A DNA stretch of 64,000 nucleotides from Symsagittifera roscoffensis (lineage: Eukaryota > Xenacoelomorpha > Acoela > Convolutidae): the NCBI RefSeq assembly GCF_963678635.1, contig NC_087062.1, forward strand, positions 99,317,705-99,381,704. Reading direction: 5' to 3'. Shown one piece after another: positions 1 through 12,600 of this stretch. Every line of letters starts with the position of its first letter. The stretch's first letter is position 1. The notes under the pieces were generated by a model. It made no database searches and was not told the origin of the DNA. It was given only the letters and a program-made list of their open reading frames with translations. The position numbers and the translations under genes were made by a program.

Positions 1-383
1 TGCCATATTCATTAATATACTAATACTTTGGTGAATTTTTTGTTTGTTTCTCGATAACCGACTTTTCTTTTTTTGTGTGTGCTGTTTGGTTGAAGTTATT
101 GGTGTTTTTCAATTGAAAAAATTGAGGTCATAAACGACAAATCGAAAAGGTTATGTGTTGCACATAAAAAGTTTTTCAGAAACTCATACTACGATTAGTT
201 AGCTTATTAATTTCTAAAGCTTTGATGATTGTTACGAATATTCTGAGCAGAAGCTTTATGATTAGGAAACACGAAAAATCGATTCCGTTTTTTCCAAGAA
301 AAAAGTGACAAAACCGAAAGTTCCTATAAAGATAATTATGAAGAATTGTCGTGAGAGTGAAGAGTGTAGATCGATTTTCTGAT
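1..383. other. No gene seen
   Basis: No open frame of note on either strand. Reading the minus strand past the end of env-like copy 1 gives many stops and no similarity to the envelope C-terminus seen at 62.5-63.2 kb, so the glycoprotein remnant ends near 384. Confidence 0.5.
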
Positions 384-2345
384 TTAATCCCATCGTGGCG
401 GTAAAAGCGTCGGAATTTGCATACTCCATGTGTCCGTTGTGGAGAACGCTTCTTGTGTTTTTTTTAGAATAGTTGTTGATGCGGTGTTATGAATGACGTT
501 ATCCCCAAAGGCTTTTAATTGTTTTGGGTCATACATGCCTGCGCGTCGTGAATCGTATACTTTATCGTATTTCATAAAGTGGCCTATATCTTGCGGAGCG
601 AATGCTAAAGGAGTCTTAAAGGGAATAGGAGGCTGCATCAATTGGTACCAAGATAATTTATTATCTAAATCAAGTTGAAAGGCATTTTTATAGCCACCAA
701 CGCAGTGTATTTTTTTGGTAAAAGGAAAAGTTTGGCTGGTAATTGGGTCGACAGACAATGTTTGCCCATTATAATAGATCGGTATTCGATCAATACAATC
801 ATCGAGAATTTTAGGAGGTGAAATTTCCTTTGAGCAGTGGTATAGCCAACCAACTGATCTTTCAGTGTCCAAAAACATAGATCGGTTGCCAGTTAGCATA
901 AAACCTGATAACCTAGTGTTTTGTAAAGCAAGCATCATTATTGATAGATTTTGTGTTCTTTCTAGCTCACATTGGTTCTACATTAAAATCTTTTCAGAAT
1001 GTCTTAGTTGTTCGGCATTAAAATACATGAAGTAATCTAACTTTGCACCGGCATAAAATTTCATTAAAATTAACATGAAGTTGATAATCAATTTCATCTG
1101 TTCTTACATGGCGCCAAAGAGGATCCCGGGTTTTGTTATTACGTTCATTGTGATCAATAAAAAATTTGTTGCTCACAGAGGGTAGTTCAAAGGTTTCACT
1201 CTTATTTGAATGTTCTCATTGATTGGCATTCGATAGTAATTTGTATCATCGTGTCGTATGTTTCTATATTTACCAGTATTCATGTCAAAACCGCCTGAGT
1301 ATGAAATAAACAAAGACTCAAAGTTTGTTTGATACAGTGCTCCTGGCCCACAGCAGAGTTCTTGCTGCTTATTAAAAATGCGAATTTTTTTTAGGTCTAA
1401 GATATTGGGTTCCAAATCCTCGCTCAGTATGTGATTTTGAGGGTGGTCCATCTTATAAGCGTACTTGACCATTTTCGCTTTCTGAGAAAACAATTTTGTG
1501 ATTACGCAATTTTTTGGCAAGTCCCAGGTATAAGCACATGGGTCTGATGATTTCGATTTGCATTAGTTTTCGAGTTTTGTGCATGGTAGTGGGATGCCGT
1601 ACAGGTATTGTACTTGTTTTTTTTCTAAATTTGCTTTGAGCTCAACTTTCTGCATGTGTGGCTCCTAGCTGTATTGTTTTACTTGTCCTCTGTTCTTACA
1701 CGCTCTCGAACTGCCGCCGTCTAATGACATTCCTTCATTTCTGTATGGCATAATACTTTCATCCATTTTTATAACTAGTTCGTGAGTGTATCCATCTTCA
1801 TTCACTGTTTTTTTTTTCCTATAGAAGATTTTGCACAATCTTCAAGTGATATAATAACTTTATAGGTGACCATAATCATTTTGTGAACAGTGGAGGAGTC
1901 CGCCCACATTCCGCAGTTATAAGGAAGGAAAGGTTTTAACTTTACACATTACTGCGTTTACATAGGTTCTATAAGACCGTTGAAAAATTTCTATAGTGCT
2001 ATATGTCGTGTAATTGTTTTTTGGTCTAACTTTGCACGGTGCTACTTGATTAAGCGCATACATTTTGTTCTTTTGCATAGTTGAGCAGTCGTAATGGGTA
2101 ACTTTTAGCGAACCGGATACCTTATCTAGCTCCGCATTTTCAAGTAAAACTTCTTGGATGCTTGTTGAGAGTAAACACACAAGAATGAAAATTCTTATGA
2201 TGTGTCGTTGAAGGTTGCTAAAATTTAGCAGTAGTAAAATTGCGAAGATCTGTTTTCCATAGTAACATTTATGTTTTTGAATAAATGACTTCATTGGATT
2301 GACTGTGATTTTTCGGGTCATTGTTTGTATATTCTGATTATCCAA
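384..2345 (-). pseudogene. Envelope-like glycoprotein remnant, copy 1
   Basis: Three open pieces read on the minus strand: 2345-1917 (N-terminal, 142 aa), 1520-1173 (115 aa) and 938-384 (C-terminal, 184 aa). The first piece has a hydrophobic leader followed by the motif THYDC, the second contains GGFDMNTGK, and the third contains LTGNRSMFLD. The same motifs occur in the same order in the envelope-like gene at 60616-62679 (THYDC, KGFDMTTGK, LSGNRSNFLD), so this is the same protein family from a different and more diverged element. The copy is broken: an in-frame TAG lies near 1563 and the pieces are in different frames. In the intact family it would be a secreted or membrane glycoprotein. The viral source of the family is not identified; chuvirus-type glycoproteins captured by BEL/Pao elements are one candidate. 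Confidence 0.7.
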
Positions 2346-4651
2346 AACGTTGACCCGGTGTTACACGCTTGACACTGAAAATGTTGTAAAAAATCATTAA
2401 AAATTAGGTAGTCGTTTCCGAGTTCCTCCGTTTTTAGTGGTTTACTGAGCAGGTTGTTGACTTTGAAGTCTTGAAGTTGATGGTGTGAAATTTAAATCTG
2501 CTAGGTTTCTGTCATCAGTTAGGTAAAGCGTTGAAGTTGTTCTTCTATGGAATTATCTAGGAGTACTGGTTATTTGTAAATTGTCGCTGTTGTGTTCCTG
2601 ATAACCTCCTTTTAACTGGGAGAACTCACAATATTTCCATCACAATATTTCTATCACAATATTTCCGTTTATTACCTAAATCAAGTTGAAAGGCATTTTT
2701 ATAGCCACCAACGCAGTGTAATTTTTTGGTAAAAGGAAAATTTTGGCGGGTAATTGGGTCGACAGACAATGTTTGCCCCTTATAATAGATCGGTATTCGA
2801 TCAATACAATCTTCGAGAATTTTAGGAGTTGAAATTTCCTTTGAGCAGTGGTATAGCCAACCAACTGATCTTTCAGTGTCTAAAAACATAGATCGGTTAC
2901 CAGTTAGCATAAAACCTGATAACCTAGTGTTTTGTAAAGCAAGCATCATTATTGATAGATTTTGTGTTCTTTCTAGCTCACATTGGTTCTACATTATTAT
3001 CTTTTCAGAATGTCTTAGTTGTTCGGCATTAAAATACATGAAGTAATCTAACTTTGCACCGGCATAAAAATGCATTAAAATTAACATGAAGTTGATAATC
3101 AATTTCATCTGTTCTTACATGGCGCCAAAGAGGATCCCGGGTTTTGTTATTACGTTCATTGTGATCAATAAAAAGTTTTTTGCTCACAGAGGGTAGTTCA
3201 AAGGTTTCACTCTTATTTGATTGTTCTCATTGATTGGGATTCGATACTAATTTGTATCATCGTGTCGTATGTTTCTATATTTACCAGTGTTCATGAGAAA
3301 ACCACCTGAGTATGAAATAAACAAAGACTCAAAATTTTTTTGATACAGTGCTCCTGACCCACAGCAGAGTTCTTGCTGCTTATTGTAAATGCGAATTTTT
3401 AGGTCTAAGCTATTGGGTTACGATTCCTCGCTCAGTATGTGATATTGAGGGTGGTCCATCTTATTAGCGTACTTGACCATTTTCGCATTCTGAGAAAACA
3501 GTTTTGTTATTGCGCAATTTTTTGGCATGTCCCAGGTATAAGCATATGGGTCTGAAGATTTCGATTCGCATCCGCTTTCGAGTTTTGTGCATGGTAGTGG
3601 GATGCCGTACGGGTATTGTACTTGTTTATTTTCTAAATTTTTTTTGAGCTCAACTTTCTGCATGTGTGGTTCCTAGCTGTAGTGTTTTACTTGTCCTCTG
3701 TTCTTACACGCTGTCGAACTGCCGCCGTCTAATGACTTTCCTTCATTTCTGTGTGGCTTAATACTTTCATCCATTTTTATAACTATTTCGTGAGTGTATC
3801 CATCTTCATTCACTGTTTTTTTCCTATAGAAGCTTTTGCACAATCTTCATGTGGTATAATAACTTTATAGATGACCATAATCATGTTGTGAACAGTGGAG
3901 GAGTCCGCCCACATTCCGCAGTTATAAGGAATAGGAAAGGTTTTAACTTTACACATTACTGCGTTTACATAGGTTCTATAAGACCATTGAAAAATTTCTA
4001 TAGTGCTATAGGTTGTGTAATTGTTTTTTGGTCTAACTTTGCACGGTGCTACTTGATTAAGCGCATACTCTTTGTTCTCTTGCATAGCTGAGCAGTCGGA
4101 ATGGGTAACTTTTAGGGAACCGGATAACTTAACCAGCTCCGCATTTTCAAGTAAAACTTCTTGGATGCTTGTTGAGAGTAAACACATAAGAATGAAAATT
4201 CTCATGATGTGTCGTTGAAGGTTGCTAAAACTTAGCAGTAGTAAAATTGCGAAGATTTGTTTTCCATAGTAACATTTATTTTTTTGAATAAATGACTTCT
4301 TTGGATTGACCGTGATTTTTCGGATTGACTGTGATCCAAATTGTTGACCCGGTGTTACACGCTTGACACTGAAATTTTTGTAAAAATTCATTAAAAATTA
4401 GGTATTTGTTTCCGAGTTCTTTCGTTTTTAGTGGTTTACTGAGCAGGTTGTTGACTCGGAGGAATTTGAAGTCTGGAAGTTGATGGTGTGAAATTTAAAT
4501 CTGCTAGGTTTCTGTCATTTTTTTTATCTGTTAGGTAAAGCGTTGAAGTTATTCTTCTAGGAATTATCTAGGAGTACTGGTTATTTGTAAATTGTCGCTG
4601 TTGTGTTCCTGATAACCTCCTTTTAACTGGGGGAACTCACAATATTTCCAT
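661..4651. repeat. Tandem duplication, two units of about 2.01 kb
   Basis: Unit 1 is about 661-2672 and unit 2 about 2673-4651. Matching landmarks are offset by about 2011 bases (for example TTCGGCATTA at 1011 and 3022). Both units end in the same block around AACTCACAATATTTCC (near 2630 and 4640). The junction at 2630-2665 carries three close copies of CACAATATTTC, which may have seeded the duplication by slippage or unequal exchange. Each unit carries one envelope-like remnant. Confidence 0.8.
2626..4391 (-). pseudogene. Envelope-like glycoprotein remnant, copy 2
   Basis: This is a second minus-strand copy of the 384-2345 remnant. Open pieces are 4391-3810 (193 aa, hydrophobic leader MRIFILMCLLSTS then the YDC-type region and several cysteines), 3663-3418 (81 aa) and 2949-2626 (107 aa). 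The last piece runs out of homology at the duplication junction near 2673, so this copy lacks the C-terminal third that copy 1 keeps. The two copies are very similar, but each has private stops. The site of the TAG near 1563 in copy 1 reads Gly here, so this copy retains some ancestral sense codons. Nothing here would make a full-length protein. Confidence 0.7.
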
Positions 4652-4699
4652 CTGCTTCAGTGACTTTTAATTTCAGAGCAGAATTTTAAATTATATATC

Positions 4700-5530
4700 A
4701 ACATGTTAAAGATTAAAATCAGCTTAAAAAATAACAAAGTTTATAACGTTGAAGCGGTTATTCAGGCAAATTTTTCGAGTTCTTTTCTAAAGCCACATTA
4801 GAGTCTCCTAGGATTCTAATTTTCTTTTCAGCTGCCTCTAGTTGCTTTTTAAACCTTTTTTCGCCCTTCGTTTTCGATTGTTTTTCAACCGCATTCTTTC
4901 CAATGCCTTTACTAACCTGTCCACGTCCTGCTCGTTGTCGATTTCCGGGAACGCTGTTATTCTACTAAATGGAACGCGCAAGGACGTCTTTCCTGATTTT
5001 ATTAGATCCTATTTTGTAGTACTTTCCTTCAATTTGAAGGAAATTCTTTGTGCCCAAATCAAAAAATACTCGTGCTCGAGAACTTTCTCTGGGTGCAGGG
5101 TGGCTGAATCCCCCGTGGGGATTTTCGTTGCCTGAAAAGTCCCCTGAAGCTTCCACTTCTTAAATTCCGGCTTCAAGGAGGGTCGTGACAAATCTAGGGT
5201 TATCGTGAGACAATTTTATCTCACGATATTTTTGAATGCTCAGCCTTTCTGCCATTTCTGAGAATTTGCCTGCTCCCTCTGACAGTTCATCATCTAGGGA
5301 TAGAGATGCTTGAGCGATTTTCATTTTCCGGTTTTTTCTTTGCTTTTTATGTATGGGCCTGAATTTTTTGCTTGTTCTGGTGCCGGGTTTCAGTTTTGGA
5401 AATTCCAGTTTAGTACTGGGTCATACTCCATTTCTAAATATATGAAACGTTTTTTATCACTTTGCTTAAGTTGCTCATATATTTGCAACATTTGTGTGAC
5501 GTAATTTATAAATGAAGGTTTTGTAAACAC
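4700..5530 (-). pseudogene. Broken unidentified coding region
   Basis: The minus strand contains a chain of protein-like segments in shifting frames. From upstream: a piece near 5500-5390 with YEQLKQSDKKRFIYLEMEYD; a 55-aa ORF from an ATG near 5325 to a stop near 5160 with LSEGAGKFSEMAERLS; a 60-aa ORF 5191-5009 with PEFKKWKLQGTFQATKIP; then a lysine-rich coiled-coil-like end (KKQLEAAEKKIRILGDS) ending near 4755. Local GC is higher than in the surroundings, and the pieces read as one ordinary soluble protein with frameshifts and a stop. I do not recognise the family. It lies directly upstream, in transcription order, of the envelope-like remnants and may belong to the same degraded element, or it may be an old host gene. 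Confidence 0.4.
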
Positions 5531-5973
5531 AACTTAAAATTTTTTCCATTTGTAAAAGGAAAGTAGAAATTTGGTTATTAATTAACTCCTAAATTTAGTT
5601 TTATGTCCACCTGGGGTCATCCACAGGCCTACTATGGGGTCCTTTTTTATAGCCCTGTAAAAGGAACTAGAAAAAAAACCGAGGGGAAAAAATCTTTTTC
5701 AACTTCTTTGATATACTTTTGTATCATTATAGTTGGTTTTATCTGTGTATTGAACAGTCCCACCCCGATGAAAAAGAAAGATAGTTTTTTTAGAGTTTGA
5801 TTAGCAATAGCTTACAGAATTTTCTGCAGTTTTTTTCATTGTTTCTCCTTAGAAAAGACTTTTCAAACAGTAATTCAGTGTGGTCCATAAGCAAGTAGTA
5901 GAAATTAGGTAGAAAAGTACAAAAAGTGTGAAAAAAAACGTAAGAAAATTATTTAAAACTGTTGCGGATTATT
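5531..5973. other. No gene seen
   Basis: AT-rich sequence with short plus-strand open frames that lack any motif or similarity to other parts of the window. Probably spacer. Confidence 0.4.
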
Positions 5974-6474
5974 TTAGTTCCAAGGGTCGGAAAAATCATG
6001 TTCAATTTTGCAGAAAGGGCAAATTTTTGCTGATGGCGGCAAGCACTTGCTGCAAAATTTTTGATTTGGATGATTTTTGGATGATTTGGATTTTTGATCC
6101 GTTACATGTCGATAACTTAAAAAGTAAATGGTTTGCGGATCACCTTGTCTACTTATTGTCATTTCGTGGCAGATATGGCACGGGGAGTAAAAAGAGAAGT
6201 AAAACTTATAATCTGGTGTACGACATATGGGACATAGAATTTGTCCGTATTGGGCAAAAATTCCCTCTATTATTTCATCGCAAACTGTGCAAGAAAGATG
6301 GGGAGGATGATGTGGCATGTTTTTATGTTGTTTTTTGAAAGCCAATTTTGATTCATAACATATTGGGCATGTATGTTGGAGGATTGATTTATCAGTTTTA
6401 TTAACAAACCTCGAAGATTGATTGACGTAAATAAAAAAATGGAGACAATGCCAATTTGATAATTTTGTCGACAA
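5974..6474 (-). CDS. RING/zinc-cluster protein, exon or fragment
   Basis: The 166-aa open frame has a RING-like pattern: CPIC near residue 36, then a His/Pro-rich stretch and HLSCTVC, then CPICR near residue 80. A second set of paired cysteines follows (CHIC, KFCSKC, CPFCK). RING proteins are usually E3 ubiquitin ligases that hold an E2 enzyme through two zinc ions; here only the metal-binding layout supports that role. The frame has no ATG at its 5' end: it begins after a stop and the first usable codon is TTG. Either it is an internal exon or the start has been lost. A further CPLC cluster lies upstream at 6571-6684, suggesting a multi-exon or broken gene. It could be a host gene or cargo of the neighbouring minus-strand element. 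Confidence 0.45.
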   Translation of the reverse strand: MSTKLSNWHCLHFFIYVNQSSRFVNKTDKSILQHTCPICYESKLAFKKQHKNMPHHPPHLSCTVCDEIIEGIFAQYGQILCPICRTPDYKFYFSFYSPCHICHEMTISRQGDPQTIYFLSYRHVTDQKSKSSKNHPNQKFCSKCLPPSAKICPFCKIEHDFSDPWN

Positions 6475-6570
6475 AAGAGGATTTCATTATTGAAAGAAAT
6501 GTAAAAAGGAGTTCTCTGATCAGATGTAGGCCTAAACAGAATATTTGGGCTTTAAATGGCATTTGTAGTT

Positions 6571-6684
6571 TTAGAATAAATTATTGCACTGATGGCGATA
6601 TAATTTTTGCCAATTTATCACAAAGACATCTTGTCGACATAGTGGACAAGGGAATTTGTCCAACCAAAATTTTTTGCACACGTC
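6571..6684 (-). pseudogene. Upstream zinc-cluster piece (CPLC...HQC)
   Basis: A 38-codon minus-strand open segment between two stops reads through CPLCRQDVF and then YRHQC, that is C-x2-C and H-x3-C spaced like a small zinc site. It lies about 100 bases upstream of the RING frame on the same strand. It is too short to stand alone. It is best read as an exon of, or a fragment broken from, the RING gene. Confidence 0.35.
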
Positions 6685-6736
6685 TCAGATTAAAACTTAT
6701 TCACGAGAAATTAAAAAATCAGTCTCACGAAGTGAT

Positions 6737-6739
<3 letters not shown>

Positions 6740-6782
<43 letters not shown>
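6740..6782. repeat. (CT)n microsatellite
   Basis: About 21 uninterrupted CT dinucleotides, ending just before the truncated left end of the large plus-strand retroelement. Confidence 0.97.
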
Positions 6783-6784
<2 letters not shown>

Positions 6785-6906
6785 ATCCGTCAACCTCGAC
6801 AATCTATGCCCCAAGTTAAGATAACCACACAAAAACCGTAATGACTAACAGTTTAGGAAATTAAAAACTCTAACCCCCAAATATTGCATCCATCATCCTA
6901 AATGCT

Positions 6907-7068
6907 ATGTCAAGAGATAATCTAGTTAGTGAACAAACAATCGTATTACATATTTGCTTAATTAAAAACGAAAGATACGACCTTGTAATCACAGCACACA
7001 GACAAACAAAAGAATATTTTAAGTCAAAAAAGACAAACACAAAAAAAACACAATCATAACAAAACAAA
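6907..7068 (+). pseudogene. ORF0 remnant (with ATG)
   Basis: A short frame from ATG at 6907 carries EQTIVLH and YDLVIT, matching the ORF0 of the better copy at 47802-48266 (KQTIVLH, YDLVIT). Here the start codon is an ATG, whereas the other copy has TTG at the aligned position. The reading frame is soon lost in A-rich sequence. Function is unknown. Confidence 0.6.
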
Positions 7069-7329
7069 AACAAGTTATAAGAAGACGATTTTCAAAAGGA
7101 AGAAACGCAGTCTCAGAATCAGAAACAAACACGAGACAGGAATTTCAAGATTTAAAAGATTTGATAGACAAAAATAACCCGATAGACGATCAAATATATT
7201 TTTTCTGACTCAGAAGCCACAACACCATCATCAATAAAATGAAAACACAAAATAAAAAAGCGATATATCAACAAACCAATACGTCTCTATAATTAACCAA
7301 TAAGACATATTGAATGTTACACACTAACA

Positions 7330-7830
7330 GTGTAACAACATTAAACATGATCGAGTACAACGAAAATTTCGACGAAAACTCGATACCCCAATTTTCATAA
7401 AACCACAAAATGATCCCGCCCGAGGACAAGTAAAATTTTGTTACAACTTAATTGTAAATCTATTTGAAGAAGAAAATAGCCCGTGTAAACAAAAATTTCC
7501 TGAATTAAAAATAAAACGACAAATCTTTGACCACTATCTCAAAGATATATGTGATATCATATCATACTAAAGTATACTTACAATTGAAATTGCATCTTCA
7601 AAATCAAATCAGAACGCCAAATACAAACAGGCAATACAGATATAGATTTCTCAAAAGTTTTTACAGTTTATATAAAAAAAAAGCACAACACCAAAATTCA
7701 GAAAGAGCAATTTCAATTTACACGAATGATGTACTTTCAGTTATCTATAGCTATCTATCCATACTAGAATTAAGGGAAACAAAAGGTGATTCACCAACTC
7801 AAACATCCCGACATACAACTGTAAGATAAA
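7330..7830 (+). pseudogene. gag N-terminal region remnant
   Basis: Fragments in several frames match the first 150 residues of gag in the better copy (50225-50683): a VNLFE-like segment, LKDIC near 7540 and FTNDVLSVIYSYLSIL near 7725-7765 (compare FTNEVFAIIYTYISIL). Frameshifts are numerous. The longest open piece is 7527-7829. Confidence 0.6.
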
Positions 7831-7859
7831 AAAACTGTATTTTCTCAAAATTTTTAAAT

Positions 7860-9650
7860 TCAATGCGTGGAAATCTCACTAGTAATGAAATATCACAAAA
7901 TGTTAAACACGATCAACAAAAGATACTAGCATGGTTTATAATTGAGTATTTTGTCCATAATATTGATCTCATATCACTAGCAAGAAAAATTTTTTGACCA
8001 CAAAACTCACTTGATGAAACTGTATTGTCAGATGAAACAGATTATGTTTGGGACCCTGAAAAGTCTCATCCCTTATTTACTAATATACCAACTGATATAT
8101 CAAGTCAAGCATTTACCACAATTTCCATCAATAGAGATTACGCTAGAATAACTCCACTTACTCTTGATTGCACACCTTTAAATTATAGTGCATTATTCAC
8201 TGACTGAACAGGAAACAATAGCTTAAATTCTACGTTTACAAATACACAAGAAAATTTAAATGGAACAAGAAATCTTACAAAAAAAGATATTCAAACTCCA
8301 TCACTTTTTGTAAATGAAGAAATAGTTGAAACAATGCCAACAACAGCGCAACCAGGCATTTCCCCCATTCATCCTACACTTCCAACTCCAATAAACAAAA
8401 ACGCAGCATTTCCGCAAACAACTATACAAACCACAGTAAAACCTTCCGTTTTTCCAAAATGTTCACAAATTGATAATCAAACATTTAAAACAAAAACGAC
8501 ATCAAGACAAACAAATAAACAAAAGACGTCTAATAGAAACTTCTCAGATCATTATTATAACTTTTTTGCAAAATCCAAAACAACAAAACCCCATCATAAG
8601 AATAGTCAAAACCAATCACAATCACAAAACTATAATCAAAGTCTACCACAACAAGCTTCTCACATAGTATTTTTTAACGATCAACCACGAACTACACTAG
8701 ACCGTAGCAAAAATTATCCATTTTTTCAGCAAAATAAAAAAAATGACAAACAAACACCATAGAAAGAGTCAACCACATTACTCAGAAGATGAAGAATACT
8801 ATCATCAAAATCAACAACGATTCAATAAAATTCAGCAAAACAAAAATTGGAACATTGATCAACCAGACCCTACTTATCAACCAGACCTTTTCGAACCATA
8901 CACACGAAAAGAACAAACACGACGAACAAGACAGAACCCAACGTCATATAAAAAAAATTTTCAATCACAAAACCTTGTAAATACACAAAAATATCAACCA
9001 TCCCAAATGCAAAATGAGATCCCATTACCATAATATTTACAACAACTTGAAAAACAAAAACCCAACTTACAAAATTTTCTCAAAAACCAAATGCCGCAGA
9101 ATCACTTCAGATGACTATGAATCCATACATTATGGGTGGATCTTCTATATCTTAAAAAAAAGCACTAATGGTATTCACAGGAACCACACTTGATGGCGAA
9201 GCCCTAAAATGGTTTTCAGTTTTTTCTTTAGATATGAAATCAGATTGGAAAAGATTCACACAAGAATTTTCAAAAAGTTTGACTTTGAAAGATACAAACA
9301 CAAGCAAAGAGTCTTATGCAATGAAATTTGCAGAATCCCAAATGAAACAATTAAACAACTTGCAGTAAAAATTGAAACATTAGTAAGAAAAACATATTCT
9401 CCTATTACGCATGACTATAAAAACACAAAGATGACAGAAATTTTAGGATGACTCTAACACCACATTTACGGAAAATACCGATTAAAAAGAGAGCATCACA
9501 TCCATCTTCAATTCGAGAACCCGATATAAACTTCAGAAAACTAGTAGATAGACTAGAACAAGCTGAAATCTGTATGAAACTGCAAGAAACAGAAAATTCA
9601 AAATTACATTTTGTAAACAACCTTCATACAACTGCTTCACAAAAAAAATG
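7860..9650 (+). pseudogene. gag remnant: linker plus broken capsid core
   Basis: Pieces align with residues of the gag ORF at 50649-53813: YVWDPEKSH at 8040-8070, a Gln/Thr/Pro/Asn-rich linker in 8334-9033, then capsid-core pieces (AALKWFSVF-like near 9200, YKNTKMTEIL near 9418-9447, SIREPDINFRKLVDRLEQAE near 9510-9570). The part of the core between the SVEDYLNAV motif and the tryptophan-rich segment is missing here. Stops and frameshifts run throughout. Confidence 0.7.
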
Positions 9651-12600
9651 ATCACGACTCTGACACTGAACTAGCTGAAAAAATTACTCAAAATTTAAAT
9701 ATCTATGAGAAAAACCCACAACTTCTCAGATCATAATTATAATTTTTATTGCGAAATCCAAAACAACAAAACCCCCCTACATGAATAGTCAAAACCAATC
9801 ATAATCACAAAACTATAACCAAAATGTACCACAACAAGCTTCTCACACAGTATTTTTTAACAATCAACCACGAACTACACAAACCGTGGCAAAAATTATC
9901 CATTTTTTTTAGCAAAATAAAAATAAAACGACAAACAGACACCATATAGGGAATCAACCACATTACTCAGAAGATGAAGAATACTATCATCAAAATCAAC
10001 AACGATTCAATAAAAATTCCGCAAAACAATAAATGGAACATTGATCAACCAGAGCCTACTTATCAACAAGACGTTTTCGAACCATATACACGAAACGAAC
10101 AAACACGACAAACAAGACAGAACCCAGCATCATATAATAATAACTTTCAACCACAAAACCCTGTACACACACAAAATTATCAACCAACATAAATGCAAAA
10201 TGAAATCACTTTACCATAAAATTTACAACAACATGAAATAACAAAAACACAACTTACATATTTTTTTTCAAATACCAAATGCCGCAGAATCACTACAGAT
10301 AACTATGAATCTAAACATTATGGGTGGATCTGCTGTATCTTCAAATAAACCACTAATGATATTCACAGGCACAGATTCTGATTACTCTGTAGAAGATTAT
10401 CTAAACGCAGTCACAGCAAACCTAATGACAAACAAACACAATATAAGGAATCAACCACATTACTCAAAATATGAAGAATACTATCATCCAAATCAACAAC
10501 GATTCAATAAAAATCAGCAAATCAATAAATGGAACAATGATCAACCAGACCCTACTTATCAACCAGACGTTTTCGAACCATATACACGAAAAGAACAAAC
10601 ACGACGAACAAGACAGAAAATTTGTAAAAATTGGATACATAGACGCACAGCTGTAATCCAAACCACACTTGGTGGGGCAGCCCAAAAATGGTTTTCAGTT
10701 TTTTCTATAGATATGAAATCAGATTGGAAAAGATTCACACAAGAATTTTCAAAAAAGTTTGACTTTGAAAGAAACAAACAACAGCAAAGAGTCTTATGCA
10801 ATGAAATTCGCAGAATCCCAAATGAAACAACTAAACAATTTGCAGTAAAAATTGAAACATTAGTAAGAAAAACATATTCCCTTAATACGCATGACTATAA
10901 AAACACAAATTTGACAGAAATTTTAACGATGACTCGAACACCACAATTAGGTAAAAAGCGATAGAAAAGAGAGCATCACATCCATCTTCATTTCGAGAAC
11001 CCGATATAGACTTCAGAAAACTAGTAGATAAACTAGAACAAGCGGAAATTAGTATGAAACTGCAAGAAACAGAAAATTCGAAATTACAATCGGTAAACAA
11101 CATCCATAAAACTGCTTCACAAAAATATACGACTCTGTCACTGAACCAGCTGAAAAAATCACTCAAAATTTAAATACCTATGAGAAAAATCCACAACTTC
11201 TTAGATCATAATTATAATTTTTTTTGCAAAATCCAAAACAACAAAACACCCCTATATGAATGGTCAAAACCAATCATAATCGCAAAGTTATAACCAAAAT
11301 TTACCACAACAAGCTTCTCACACAGTATTTTCAAACAATCAACCACAAACTACACTAAACCGTAGCGAAAATTATCCATTTTTTCAGCAAAAAAAAACAA
11401 ACACCATATAAAGAGTCAACCACATTACTCAGAAGATGAAAATTACTATCATTAAAATCAACAACGATTCAATAAAAATCAGCAAAACAATAAATGGAAC
11501 ATTGATCAACCAGACCCTACTTATCAACCAGACCTTTTCAAACCATTAACACGAAACGAAAAAACACGACAAACAAGACAGAACCCAACGTCATATAATA
11601 AAAATTTTCAATCACAAAACGCTGTACACACACAAAATTATCAACCAACATAAATGCAAAATGAAATCACTTTACCATAAAATTTACAACAACATGAAAT
11701 AACAAAAACACAACTTACATATTTTTTTTCAAATACCAAATGCCGCAGAATCACTACAGATAACTATGAATCTAAACATTATGGGTGGATCTGCTGTATC
11801 TTCAAATAAACCACTAATGATATTCACAGGCACAGATTCTGATTACTCTGTAGAAGATTATCTAAACGCAGTCACAGCAAACCTAATGACAAACAAACAC
11901 AATATAAGGAATCAACCACATTACTCAAAAGATGAAAAATACTATCATTAAAATCAACAACGATTCAATAAAAATCAGCAAAACAATAAATGGAACATTG
12001 ATCAACCAGGCCCTACTTATCAACCAGACCTTTTCAAACCATTAACACGAAACGAAAAAACACGACAAACAAGACAGAACCCAACGTCATATAATAAAAA
12101 TTTTCAATCACAAAACGCTGTAAATACACAAAAATATCAACCATCCCAAACGCAAAATGAGATCCCATTACCATAATATTTACAACAACTTGAAAAAACA
12201 AAAACCCAACGTACAAAAGTTTCTCAAAAACCAAATGTCGCAGAATCACTTCAGATGACTATGAATCCATACATTATGGATGGATCTTCTATATTTTAAA
12301 TTAAAGCACTAATGGTATTCACAGGAACCACACTTGATGGCGCAGCCCTAAAATGGTTTTCAGTTTTACCTATAGATGCGTAACCAGATTGGAAAAGATT
12401 CACACAAGAATTTTTTTTAAAAAAATTGACTCTGGAAGAAACCAACAACAGCAAAGAGTCTTATAGAAAAAAAATCGCAGAATCGCAAATGAAACAATTA
12501 AACAACTTGCAGTAAGAGTTGAAACATTAGTAAGAAAAGCATATTCTCCTAATACGCATGACTATAAAAACACAAAGATGACAGAAATTTTAATGATGAC

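Noticed and set aside
6456-6841. Plus-strand ORFs through the (CT)n tract
   Set aside because: Ser-Leu repeats are a microsatellite translation. The coding signal here is the minus-strand zinc cluster.
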